Assembly (NCBI GenBank): GCA_019316985.1
Contig: CP079215.1
Coordinates: forward strand, 2,976,001-3,040,000
From: Paraniabella defluvii
Lineage (GTDB): Bacteria > Bacteroidota > Bacteroidia > Chitinophagales > Chitinophagaceae
Reading direction: 5' to 3'
DNA length: 64,000 nucleotides
Shown: one piece after another, positions 22,965 through 32,937 of the stretch
Numbering within the stretch: the first letter of the stretch is position 1
Layout: each line of letters starts with the position of its first letter
Program-made: the position numbers and the translations under genes
The notes under the pieces: model-generated
Seen by the model: the letters and a program-made list of their open reading frames with translations, nothing else
What the model was told of the DNA's origin: nothing
Database searches by the model: none

Positions 22965-23598
22965 ATGGAAATTATTGTTCAAGATGAAGTGTTGATATTG
23001 TCGGCTTTACGTGCCATTTACTGGCCGCGTAAAAGAGCCTTGCTCCTGGCAGACATGCATTTAGGCAAAACAGGTTATTTCAGATCGAAGGGGATACCCA
23101 TTCCCTCTACCATAATGGGTGATGATCTGCAGAGACTGTCTTTGCTGATCAGCACCTATCAACCCCAAAAGGTGATTGTAGCAGGCGATATGTTTCATCA
23201 TGATTACAATGCCGATATTGATTATTTTGCAGCATGGCGGCAACAGTACAGCGCTGTAGAATTTATACTGGTTCCAGGCAATCATGATAAATTGTTGAAC
23301 ATAGATTATGAAGCGCTGAATATACAGCTTACGACAAAAGAACATTGGCTGGAGCCGTTCACTATTATACATAAGCCGGGGAAATGCAGGTGCTTTCATA
23401 ATCAGCGGTCATATTCATCCGGGGTACACAATGGCAGGCCGGGCCCGGCAAAGCTTAAGGCTTCCCTGTTTTATCGTAGAACAGCAGCAAATAATCTTAC
23501 CTGCTTTTAGCCTTTTCACCGGTTTGTATACAGGTTACCAGCCTTCGGATTCCGGTAGCTATTATCTTATTGGGAATGGTACTATTTTTAAAGTATAG
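22965..23598 (+). CDS. pdeM: Ligase-associated DNA damage response endonuclease PdeM
   Basis: A calcineurin-like metallophosphoesterase of about 211 residues. Metal-binding motifs are visible in order: LLADMHLGK, VAGDMFHHD, VPGNHDK and, past a frame break near 23382, FIISGHIHPGY. Relatives from this operon type act as Mn-dependent phosphoesterases/nucleases. With the break uncorrected the chain ends in unlikely sequence at 23510; corrected, it runs to LIGNGTIFKV at 23598. It is the last of the four repair genes and is separated from the helicase only by the heptamer array. Confidence 0.92.
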
Positions 23599-23644
23599 CT
23601 TCCTTTTCGGCATGGTTTTTGCACAATTCAGTAAAACAACAAAT

Positions 23645-23811
23645 ATGTCGAAGGCAACAAAAAAATCAACCGATCCTATCGATTCTCCAAAAGAAGTGAA
23701 GGAAAGTAAAGATCCAAAGATCGACCAGGATGTTCCGGGGTTTCCCGATCATCCTTCCAGTAAGGAAGATTTAAAAAGAAAGATCCTACCGGTAAAGCGC
23801 ATAAAAAATAA
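23645..23811 (+). CDS. Small charged hypothetical protein
   Basis: About 55 residues, Lys/Asp/Pro-rich, probably disordered: MSKATKKSTDPIDSPKEVKE, then VPGFPDHPSSKEDLKRKDP. One base is missing in an A run near 23783; corrected, the protein ends in GKAHKK at 23811. I recall similar short proteins in Chitinophagaceae but no function. It lies 46 bp after pdeM and may be read from the same transcript. Confidence 0.55.
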
Positions 23812-23897
23812 TATAAAATGTAATTGGGATTGAACTACCTGAATCTTTAATTTCGTGGCCAATAATTAAATCTTCAATCCTAAAAGCATTTTTACTT

Positions 23898-24699
23898 ATG
23901 AAAAGAATGGCGCTTTCTCTAATGGCGATTTCTATGTTGGCAGCTATAGCTAACGCCCAGTTAAAAGTTAATACCAAAGCAATTGGTGCGGTTGGAAAAG
24001 GGGTAAAGGCTGCAGCCTATAGCGATGCAGACGCTGCCCGTGATGCTGCTGCAGCTGTAAAATGGATGGACGAGCATAACCCGGTAGCTGAAGCTAACGA
24101 CCCTTATACGGTTCGCCTGAATAAAATTTTTGGAAAGCATAGATCAGAAGACGGGCTAAACCTAAATTACAAAGTTTATAAAGTTGTTGATATTAATGCC
24201 TTTGCCTGCGCAGATGGTAGTGTGCGTGTTTTCTCTTCGTTAATGGATATTATGAGCGACGACGAATTACTGGCGGTGATCGGCCATGAAATCGGGCACG
24301 TAAGAAACCACGACTCCAAAGATGCCATGAAAGCAGCGCTGACAAGGTCTGCTGTGGCCGACGCGGCTGGTTCACAGTCGGGGTGGCAGCGGCGCTCACC
24401 GAAAGCCAGCTGGGTGCATTAGCCGAGGCAATGATGGACAGCAAGCACAGTCGTAAGCAGGAAACCGACGCCGATACCTATAGCTACGACTTTATGAAAA
24501 AACACGGGTATAATGTAATGGGTGCTTACAACGCATTTATGACACTGGCCAGCTTAAGCGATGGTAGGGAGCGCAGGCTTCTAAATTTCAAAAAATGCTG
24601 AGCTCTCATCCCGACAGCAAGCAGCGTGCAGAAGAAGTGAAGAAAAGAGCGCAGAAGGACGGTCTTTGGAAAGAGGCGGACATTAAGAAAATAAAATAA
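23898..24699 (+). CDS. M48-family metalloprotease, secreted
   Basis: A zinc protease of the HtpX/Oma1/BepA-like M48 family, about 267 residues. The N-terminal signal peptide is MKRMALSLMAISMLAAIANA. The catalytic motif is VIGHEIGHVRNHD (HExxH). The downstream metal ligand lies in SRKQETDADTYSYDF. Toward the C-terminus HPDSKQRAEEVKKRA is typical of these proteases. Breaks near 24378 and 24573 are single-base losses. It is probably periplasmic and involved in envelope protein quality control, by analogy with the family. A strong terminator follows. Confidence 0.9.
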
Positions 24700-24714
24700 T
24701 AACAACTATGGCTT

Positions 24715-24751
24715 AGCCGGATGTTACAGTATGTAGCATCCGGCTTTTTTG
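24715..24751 (+). terminator. Rho-independent terminator after the M48 protease
   Basis: AGCCGGATG pairs perfectly with CATCCGGCT around a 13-base loop, followed by TTTTTT. It lies 16 bp downstream of the protease stop codon. Confidence 0.92.
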
Positions 24752-24763
24752 TTCTTCAAACTA

Positions 24764-25111
24764 TCAGGAAAACAACTCCTGGTGCTCCCTTTCGTCGGTG
24801 GGAATTCTTTTTATAAAGTCGTCGAATTCCGGTCCTTCATGATCGCTATAGGCGCCATACGCGTCTAATATATAACTTATTTTTCCCTGTGTATTTTCTA
24901 CGATATAGAGTACCGAATTATCGGCAGGATCCGAATCGCCCTCAAAACGGAAGGTTTTAATTATGAGCAGGTCTTCCGGTTCGTAAGTTTTACCCAATTG
25001 CTCAGAGGCCATTTGCTTTTCCCCGTTTAATTTTATTTCGCTTTCTATGCCCTTTTGTCTTAATTTTTCAAGTACCTGGCTCAAAGTGGTCATTTCAATC
25101 GGCTGTTGCAT
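24764..25111 (-). CDS. Conserved hypothetical protein
   Basis: 115 residues with an intact frame and no signal peptide. It begins MQQPIEMTTLSQVLEKLRQK; the second Met, seven residues in, may be the true start. The middle includes YEPEDLLIIKTFRFEGDSD and the end FIKRIPTDEREHQELFS. It looks like a small cytoplasmic alpha/beta protein. I recall such proteins from Bacteroidota but know no function. It is divergent from the SerB-like fusion gene. Confidence 0.65.
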   Translation of the reverse strand: MQQPIEMTTLSQVLEKLRQKGIESEIKLNGEKQMASEQLGKTYEPEDLLIIKTFRFEGDSDPADNSVLYIVENTQGKISYILDAYGAYSDHEGPEFDDFIKRIPTDEREHQELFS

Positions 25112-25228
25112 GTGAACTAAGTTTTAAAGAGTTATAAAAGTATATACCTACACGGGGTGCATAAATTAAGCCAAACTGGCGCCGACTGTTTTCAAGCTGA
25201 AAATCATTAGGTAGTTCTTATTTCTGCT

Positions 25229-25236
25229 TACTTTTG
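25229..25236 (+). promoter_or_regulatory. Probable -7 element of the SerB-like fusion gene
   Basis: TACTTTTG matches the Bacteroidota -7 consensus TAnnTTTG, 63 bp upstream of the start codon. No convincing -33 TTTG lies at the expected distance. Confidence 0.4.
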
Positions 25237-25298
25237 CGCTTCTTTTCGAAGAGGCCTTCGGAACTTTTAAATTGTATAAACTGACTATAACATTCTTT

Positions 25299-26595
25299 AT
25301 GAAGCAAAAGAATTATTATATTATAGATTTTGACAGCACCTTTACACAGGTAGAGGCGTTGGATGAATTGGTGAGAATTTCCTTAAAAGATAACCCGGAT
25401 AAAGAAAAGATCTTTAAAAAGATAGAAGAATATACCAACCTGGCGATGGAAGGGAAGCTTTCTTTCTCTGAAAGCCTCGCAGAACGGGTGAAATTACTGG
25501 GCGCCAATAAAGATCATCTAAAAAAACTGGTAACGCATTTGAAAAAGAAAGTGTCTAAATCATTTTCAAGAAATGCATCATTCTTTAAAAAGCATGCTGA
25601 TGATGTATTGATCGTATCCGGCGGTTTTAAAGAATTTATTACACCGGTAGTTAAGAAGTTCCATATAAAGAAAGAAAATATATACGCCAATACTTTTTAT
25701 TCGACAAAGAGGGTACCATTATTGGTTATGATACTACCAACCCATTAAGCCAGGAAGGAGGGAAAGTAAAGTTGATGAAGGAGCTGAAGCTGGAGGGGAA
25801 TTTGTATGGTATTGGCGATGGTTATTCGGATTTTCAACTCAAAGAAAGCGGCCACATCAAAAATTCTTTGCTTACACTGAAAACATTTCAAGGAATAGTG
25901 TTACTTCTAGGGCAGATCATATTACTCCCAGCTTTGACGAGTTTTTATACCTCAATAAGCTGCCGGGCTCCATCTCTTATCCTAAAAACAGGATCATAGC
26001 CCTGGTATCAGGCGATGTGCCTGTTGAAAGTATTGATTTATTAAAGCAGGAGGGGTTCACGGTTGTACCCGAGCAGGAAGCTGATGATAAAACGATTCAG
26101 AAAGCTGGTATTTTGCTGGCAGCCGGTGATGCGGCTGTTGACGCAAAAAGGATTAAGAAAGCTACACGCTTAAAAGTCATCGGCTATTGGGGTGCTGCTC
26201 AAAATGTACTGCCGGTTGATCTTTGTACCGAAAGGGGCATCGTTATTTTCGACGCATCTAAAACGTCGGCCAAAGGTTCTGTTGTTATCTCGCAAAGGAT
26301 TATTGATTTTATCAACAGGGGAGCTGTTCAGCACAGTATCAATTTCCCTTCTCTTCAGTTAGCTGCAGTTACAAAAACACACCGTATTATTCATATCCAT
26401 AAAAATGTGCCTGGTGTGATGGCGCACATCAACACGGTATTAGCCGAGCATGCTATTAATATAGACGGCCAGTATTTAAGAACCAACCCTGTAATAGGTT
26501 ATGTAATTATCGATATCAATAAAGAATACGATAAACAGTTGCTTAAAGAACTGAAAGCAATTGAGCATACCATCCAGTTCAGGGTTTTGTATTAG
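25299..26595 (+). CDS. SerB-like HAD phosphatase fused to SerA-like and ACT domains
   Basis: About 430 residues with three parts. Residues 1-215 are an HAD-IB phosphatase like phosphoserine phosphatase, with IIDFDSTFT as motif I (DxDxT), VLIVSGGF as motif II and YGIGDGYSDFQL as motif IV. Residues 230-330 resemble a partial phosphoglycerate dehydrogenase (SerA) fold, KKATRLKVIGYWGAAQNV, lacking the catalytic core. Residues 350-431 form a SerA-type ACT domain (HIHKNVPGVMAHINTVLAEH). Breaks are near 25698 and 25872. The likely role is phosphoserine hydrolysis with ACT-mediated serine sensing. The upstream part is well supported, the regulatory idea is inference. Confidence 0.82.
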
Positions 26596-26623
26596 TAATA
26601 AACTATCTTTTGTTATAAGGCGA

Positions 26624-27278
26624 TTAAATAACAATAATATTATCTGAGAATTTCTGGCTGACAGACTTTATTGCCCCGTTGATTTCAATAGTCATCAGGC
26701 CATCAAATTCTTCCCTCGAAATTACTTTTATTTTGTTGTTAATGCCCAGGCCCAGGCTCACCACGTATTGCAGGAACGACGTGGAATTGTCTTTTACTGC
26801 CACTATTTTACAGGAGGTGCCTGGCTCCGCTTTAGATAAGGTTTTTTAGATAGTTTTTGAAAAACACCCTTCTCATCAGGGATAGGGTCGCCATGAGGAT
26901 CGTATTGAGGATACTTCAGAAACTGATCAAGCTTATTGATCAGTTTTTTGGAGCGGATATGTTCCAGCTCTTCCGCTACTTCATGTACTTCGTCCCAACT
27001 AAATTCCAGTATCTCGTATAAAAATGTTTCCCACAACCGGTGTTTCCTGATCACCTCAACGGCCAGTTCCGGCCCGGCCGGGTTAGTTTGATCTTCCCGT
27101 ACTTTTCATAATTTACGAGTTTCTTCGCCTTCAGCTTTTTCAGCATCTCGTTCACCGATGCCGGTTTTACCCACAGGCTTACTGCCAGCTCATTGGTTCC
27201 GGCTTCCTCGCTGCCGTTGTCCAGGCCAATTTTAAATATGGTTTTCAGGTAATTTTCTTCTGTGTAGGAAAGATCCAT
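26624..27278 (-). CDS. DtxR/MntR-family metal-dependent transcriptional regulator
   Basis: An iron- or manganese-responsive repressor of about 220 residues. The N-terminal winged helix begins MDLSYTEENYLKTIFKI with ASVNEMLKKLKAKKLV as recognition region. The dimerisation/metal domain includes HRLWETFLYEILEFSWDEVH and EVAEELEHI. The C-terminal FeoA/SH3-like domain (SCKIVAVKDN, then VVSLGLGINNKIKVI) ends at 26624. I chose the start at 27278; an in-frame Met at 27308 is also possible. Breaks are near 27062 and 26835. It is divergent from a TonB receptor whose promoter contains a DtxR-box-like palindrome, so it probably controls that gene. Confidence 0.92.
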
Positions 27279-27332
27279 CGGCACTATATTTTTGGGGTTC
27301 TTAAACAAATATAAACAAATACCTTAAATATA

Positions 27333-27364
27333 TTTGTTAGGATACCCTAACTATTATAGTTTTG
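27333..27364 (+). promoter_or_regulatory. Promoter of the metal-regulated TonB receptor
   Basis: TTTG at 27333-27336 and TAGTTTTG at 27357-27364 match the Bacteroidota -33 (TTTG) and -7 (TAnnTTTG) elements with a 20-bp spacer. The receptor ATG follows 27 bp later. Confidence 0.7.
27336..27351. promoter_or_regulatory. DtxR-box-like operator
   Basis: GTTAGG and CCTAAC form a perfect inverted repeat around ATAC. This resembles the core half-sites of DtxR/IdeR boxes (TTAGG...CCTAA). It occupies the promoter spacer, where a bound repressor would block RNA polymerase. The divergent neighbour encodes a DtxR-family protein. Confidence 0.65.
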
Positions 27365-27390
27365 TGTGGTACAATGTTAAAAAAACAACA

Positions 27391-29682
27391 ATGAAAAATA
27401 GGTTCTTAGGTGGTTTTATAGCGTTATGTTGTTGCTTCCACCTGCAGGTTGACGCCCAGACAGCCTCTGTTAAAGGTAAAATTGTTAACCAGGGCCTGGG
27501 TGAGAAATGGGTGAATGTTCTACTTCAAAATACAGAATGGGCTACTGCCACCGACAGTACAGGCCAGTTTCAAATCACCAATATTACACCGGGAACGTAT
27601 CAGCTTATTACCAGCCATCTCAATTACGAGCCCTATATCAAAGAGATTACATTACGTGCCGGCGAAGCCCTTACCGTAAACATTGATCTTAGTTCGCTTT
27701 CTAAACCAGGCACTTTGAAAGATGTGGTCATATCCGGAACGATGAAAGCTGTCAGCCGTTTGGAAAGCCCCGTTCCGGTAGAAGTTTACACACCGGCGTA
27801 TTTTAAGAAAAATCCAACTCCCAGTATTTTTGATGCCTTACAAAATATAAACGGCGTAAGACCGCAGCTGAATTGTAATATTTGTAATACAGGCGACATA
27901 CATATCAATGGTTTGGAAGGGCCTTATACCATGGTATTGATCGACGGGATGCCTATTGTAAGTTCTTTGGGAACAGTGTACGGCCTGTCGGGTATTCCTA
28001 ATTCTCTGGTAGAAAGAATTGAGATCGTTAAAGGACCCGCATCGTCTTTATATGGTAGCGAGGCCGTAGGCGGGTTAATTAATATCATCACACAGAAGCC
28101 GCAAAATGCACCGCGTACTAGTGCCGATATAATGTCTACCAGCTGGGGTGAGTACAATGCAGATCTGGGGTTTACATTGAAAGCGGGCAGTAAGGCCAGC
28201 GTGCTTACCGGGATCAATTATTTCAATTTTCAAAACCGCATCGATCGAAACCACGATCATTTTACCGATGTTACTTTGCAGCACCGGATTTCTGTTTTTC
28301 AAAAATGGAATTTTGAAAGAAAAGACCAACGCATATTTAGTATTGCAGGACGGTATATGTATGAAGATCGCTGGGGCGGCGATATGCGGTGGACCAAGCG
28401 GTACCGGGGAGGGATGAAGTTTATGGAGAAAGCATTTTTACCAATCGCGCGGAGTTGTTGGGGAACTATCAGCTGCCCGTCAAAGAAAAATTATTTTTGT
28501 CTTTTTCGCTTATTAATCATGGCCAGGATAGTCGCTACGGGACTACCTCCTATATCGCCAATCAAAAGATTGCTTTCGGTCAGGTGGTGTGGGATAAACA
28601 AGCGGGTATACACGACTGGCTGGCTGGTACTGCGCTCAGGTATACTTACTATGATGACAATACAACAGGCACTGCCAGGGCAAACGGTATTAACCAGCCG
28701 GAAAAAACCTGGTTGCCCGGTGTTTTTTACAGGACGAAATGACACTTGCTCCAAGGCATAAGCTGCTCCTGGGGTTTCGCTACGATCACAATAATATTCA
28801 CGGGAATATTTACACGCCCCGGATAGCTTATAAATGGTCTGTTAATGATAATAATATAATAAGACTGAATGCAGGCACCGGCTTTAGGGTGGTGAATTTA
28901 TTTACTGAAGATCATGCAGCGCTTACCGGAGCAAGAGACGTTATTGTGGAAGATGATCTGAAGCCTGAAAAATCCTATAACGCCAATCTTAATTTCGTAA
29001 GGAAGATGCATTTCAACTCGGGTACTTTTATTGGTTTGGATGCAACGGCCTTTTATACCTGGTTTACCAATCGTATTGTGCCGGATTATGAGTCTAATGT
29101 TGAGCAAATTATTTATAGCAACCTGAATGGTCACGCAATCAGCAAGGGAATCAGCCTTAATACTGATATCAATTTTGTCAATGGCCTAAAAATAATTGCA
29201 GGAGGTACTTTGATGGAAAATACATTAACCTCGAATGGCAAAACTGAGCAGCAAATGTTAACAGAGAAGTTTACAGGAACCTGGGCGGTTTCCTATAAGG
29301 TACAACCGCTGCACCTGTCAATCGATTATACCGGCAATGTTTACAGCCCCATGCGGTTGCCTTTGCTGGGCGATCTGGATCCCAGAAGTCCCAGCTCACC
29401 ATGGTGGAGCATTCAGAATATTCAATTTACCTACAACGGGTTTAAGAAAATGGAATTATATGCGGGCATAAAAACCTGCTCAACTGGACGCCCGCTAAAA
29501 GTACTCCCTTCCTGATAGCCCGGTCAGATGACCCGTTCGACCAACAGGTAGTGTTTGATGAAAACGGGCAAGCCGTAGCTGCACCTGGTAATCCTTATGC
29601 CTTAACTTTTGACCCGTCTTATGTATATGCGCCTAATCAGGGAATCAGGGGCTTTTTAGGACTTAGGTTTAAATTGAATTGA
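27391..29682 (+). CDS. TonB-dependent receptor with CxxC plug motif
   Basis: An outer-membrane TonB-dependent receptor of about 765 residues. The signal peptide ends near VDAQ, followed by a carboxypeptidase-regulatory-like domain (about residues 25-105) and a plug domain. The plug contains CNICNTGDIHINGLEGPYTM, a CxxC pair beside the usual TonB-receptor segment, then IPNSLVERIEIVKGPASSLY. The barrel ends in RGFLGLRFKLN. Breaks are near 28415, 28737 and 29478. A thioredoxin gene follows after 1 bp. The operator in its promoter points to control by metal, probably iron or manganese; the cargo is unknown. Confidence 0.9.
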
Positions 29683-29683
29683 T

Positions 29684-30172
29684 ATGATATTACTGAAGCG
29701 TATACACGTGATTGTTGCCCTGGCCCTGCTGGGTTCGGTTATCTGCGCTGCCCAGTTAAAGATACATTCTTTTGAGAAGGCAGAGGTGCTTCAGAAAAGC
29801 GAAAACAGGCCGGTCGTGGTTTTTATTTATACCGATTGGTGTGCATATTGCCAGGCAATGAAAAACACTGCTTTTATAGACAGGCAGATTGCAAAAAAGC
29901 TGAATGATCAGTTTTACTTTGTTGCATTGAACGGGGAGGAAAAACGGAGCATCCGGTTCAATAATCATTGGTTCAGGTATAAACCCAACGGAGCTAATAC
30001 AGGAACTCATGAATTGGCAGAGGCACTGGGAGCCATTAATAAGAAACTGGCTTATCCGGCATTGGTAATATTAAACAGCAGGTATGAAATTATTTTCCAG
30101 CATAGCGGGGTGCTTACCGGGAAGGCATTACAGGTAGTGCTTAATGAGGCCTTGCGGTCACCTGCTCGGTAA
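29684..30172 (+). CDS. Secreted thioredoxin-fold protein
   Basis: 162 residues with an intact frame. A hydrophobic N-terminal signal (IVALALLGSVICAAQ) is followed by a thioredoxin fold. The active site is YTDWCAYCQAMKNTAF (CxxC with Tyr between) and the cis-Pro segment is KLAYPALVILN. It is predicted to act in the periplasm as a thiol reductase or disulfide handler. It begins 1 bp after the TonB receptor, whose plug has its own CxxC pair, so a shared role is plausible. Confidence 0.88.
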   Translation: MILLKRIHVIVALALLGSVICAAQLKIHSFEKAEVLQKSENRPVVVFIYTDWCAYCQAMKNTAFIDRQIAKKLNDQFYFVALNGEEKRSIRFNNHWFRYKPNGANTGTHELAEALGAINKKLAYPALVILNSRYEIIFQHSGVLTGKALQVVLNEALRSPAR

Positions 30173-30179
30173 TCATTGC

Positions 30180-32830
30180 TTATCGCACTTCAATGGTTGT
30201 TCTCAGTCTTATATCTTTTGAGGAAGCCCCGATCATGATCCTGAACGTACCAGGTTCTATAACGCGCTGAAGTTTTTTATCCAGCATGGAAAGCTGCTCC
30301 GGTCCGATAACAAAAGATACCTGCCTTGCCTGGCCGGCTTTTACATGTACCCGCTGAAAACCTTTTAGTTCCATTACCGGCCGGGCCACGGAGGCCAGGT
30401 CATCATGCAAATAAAGCTGCACCACTTCATCGCCATCGTGCGCACCGGTATTTTTAACAGTGAGTTGAATACGTATACTATCTGATGGCTTCATCTGTTT
30501 TTTATCCAACACCAGGTTGCTGTATTCAAATTGGGTATAGCTTAGTCCAAATCCAAATGGAAACAGCGGTTGCCCGGAGAGGTTATTGTAATCATCGCCC
30601 CGGCCCGTTGGCTTGTGGTTGTATACCAGCGGTAGCTGTGCCTCATGTACGGGGAAAGTGATGGGGAGCCTGCCAGCCGGATTATAGTCGCCAAAAAGTA
30701 CATCTGCCACTGCTCTTCCTCCTTCTTCCCCTGCGTACCAGGTATGCCCTATTGATTTAACATTACCGGCCCACTGTTGCATGGTAATAGCGCTGCCACC
30801 CACTAATAATACAATAACAGGCTTGCCGGTTGCTGCTACCTGCTGTATCAATGCCTCTTGATGGCCGGGGAGGCTTAGCATCGCCCTGTCCAGAAATTCT
30901 CCTTCCGTTATGCCAGCTACTACAACCGCCACATCAGCCTTGCGGGCAGCGGCAACCGCATCTTTTATTTTTTGCGGGGTGTTGTCAGGCTTTCCTTCGT
31001 CCCATACCAGCCTTATAGTACCATTACCGTTGGTTTCATAAAATTCCACTTTAATGTGGTACTTTTTGCCTGCCTCAAAATTGTAATTTTTAAGGTGGTG
31101 TGATAAGACAGTTTTTGCCATTGATCTACAACTAATTGATCGTTAATATAGAGCCTGTAACCGTCGTTACCTGTTAGTCCTATTTTATAATTGCCCGTCC
31201 TGGGAGCCGTTAAAGTCCCGGTCCACCGGGCTGCATAGAAGTCCCGGTTTAACCTGGCATCGGGCGCGTAAAGGGTCCATAAAAATCAATGAGCGCATCC
31301 GTTCTCACCAAATCAGGTTTTCCCGACATATCTCTTCCTGAAAAATATTCAGCCTTCAGGCCTGGCTTTCCATTGTCGGATAAAAAAATTGGTGGAATCA
31401 CTTTATAGCTGCTGTCATATCTGCCTACGCCTTCCGAGTAATATACCTGCGTCTTATTGCCCAGTTTTGCCTTAATGGCCTCCAGCATATTGATTTTTGG
31501 TAGCCTTCGCCGGCATAACCGCCTAGCCTGGCTTCTACTGCATCCGGACCTATAACGGCTAACGATTTTAATGCTTTAGATAATGGTAACGTATGCGCCT
31601 CGTTCTTTAATAATACAAAAGATTTTTGGGCGGCTGCCAGTGCCGTTGCCTTACCTTGTTGGAGCAGCTGAGCAGTATTGGAGGTTTCCGGTATATACGG
31701 ATTTTCGAACAGTCCAAGCTCGAACTTGGCGCGTAATACCCGCGATACGGCATCGTCGATCCGGGCGGGGTTGATCTTGCCATTTAAAAAAGCGGGCATG
31801 AATAATTTATGATGTTCATAGTCTGTTTGAAAAATTACATCTAAGCCGCCGTTAATGGCATGAGCGCCACTTTCTTCATAATCTTTCGCAGTATAATGTA
31901 ATACGGCTTCACCGCCTACCGCATTAGCGTCTGAAATAACAAATCCGTTGAAGCCCCATTCTTTCTTGAGCTTATCAATCAGCAACCAGTAATTAGCAGA
32001 TGCAGCGGTTCCGTCTATAGAATTGTAGGCAGTCATTATCGACCGGGCTCCTGCCTTTTTTATGGCATCAATAAAGGGTGGAAAATGAATCTCGCTCAGC
32101 AGGCGCTCATTAAAATGAATCGGGTAGCTGTCGCGGCCTCCATCGCCTACGTTTGCCACAAAATGTTTGGGAGTGGTAATAATGCCTCTTTGCTCAAAAG
32201 CGCTCATGAATGCTACTCCCATGGCGCTGGTGAGATAGGGTCTTCGCCATAGGTTTCTTCTGTGCGTCCCCAGCGTACATCGGAGGCGATATTTACAACG
32301 GGCGATAATATTTGTCGGATACCCCGTTCTTTCACCTGGTTGGCAATATCGGATGCCACACGATGCACTATTGCTGTGTCCCATGTAGCTGCGAGGCCTA
32401 TAGCCTGCGGGAACGCGGTTGACTGGCTCCTCACCAGGCCATGCAAAGCTTCATCAAATGCAATGATGGGTATACCCAGCCGGCTTTGTTCAACGAAATA
32501 TTTTTGAATGCTGTTGATCTTTCTAATAACAAGTAAGGCGTCTTCCTGTGTATTGTAGCTCAGCAATTGTCCCGCTGCATCGCCTTTGGCTTTGGCACTA
32601 ACCTGGAAACCAAACAGCCCGTTTTTATACTGGCCGGGCCGGGCGTCATCCAGGTCGCCGGGTATCATGAATAGTTGCCAGAATTTTTCTTCGGGCGTCA
32701 TACGTACCAAAAGGTCGGCAACCCTTTTCTCAACCGGCTGGGTAGCATCTTTATATAATGGTGGCTGCGCTGGTGCAACCATATGTAATATAACCGCCGG
32801 TAGTAAAAGAAAATATTTAAACGAAGACAT
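30180..32830 (-). CDS. Glycoside hydrolase family 3 beta-glucosidase/xylosidase with PA14 insert
   Basis: A secreted GH3 enzyme of about 880 residues. It has the signal peptide MSSFKYFLLLPAVILHMVAPA, then the (beta/alpha)8 domain with LRSP-type and SPVVNIASDVRWGRTEETYG motifs and TPKHFVANVGDGGR. The catalytic nucleophile is the Asp of FVISDANAV. The second domain starts at AQKSFVLLKNE. A PA14 carbohydrate-binding insert covers LKAEYFSGRDMSGKP to YRLYINDQLV. The C-terminal fibronectin-like domain contains MELKGFQRVHVKAGQ. Breaks are near 32237, 31490, 31272 and 31122. It acts on beta-linked oligosaccharides; the exact sugar cannot be told. Confidence 0.92.
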
Positions 32831-32892
32831 ATTGCAATGTATAAACTATCTTTTAAACCAGAGATTTTGCCGTCATCATTTAATAAGTTTAT

Positions 32893-32917
32893 AAAAAAGC
32901 CGTCCCCTGGGGACGGC
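32893..32917 (-). terminator. Terminator of the siderophore receptor
   Basis: Read on the minus strand, GCCGTCCCC pairs with GGGGACGGC around a single base and is followed by TTTTTT. It lies 20 bp downstream of the receptor stop and before the GH3 gene. Confidence 0.9.
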
Positions 32918-32937
32918 TTTGGCAATATGTTTTTTTG

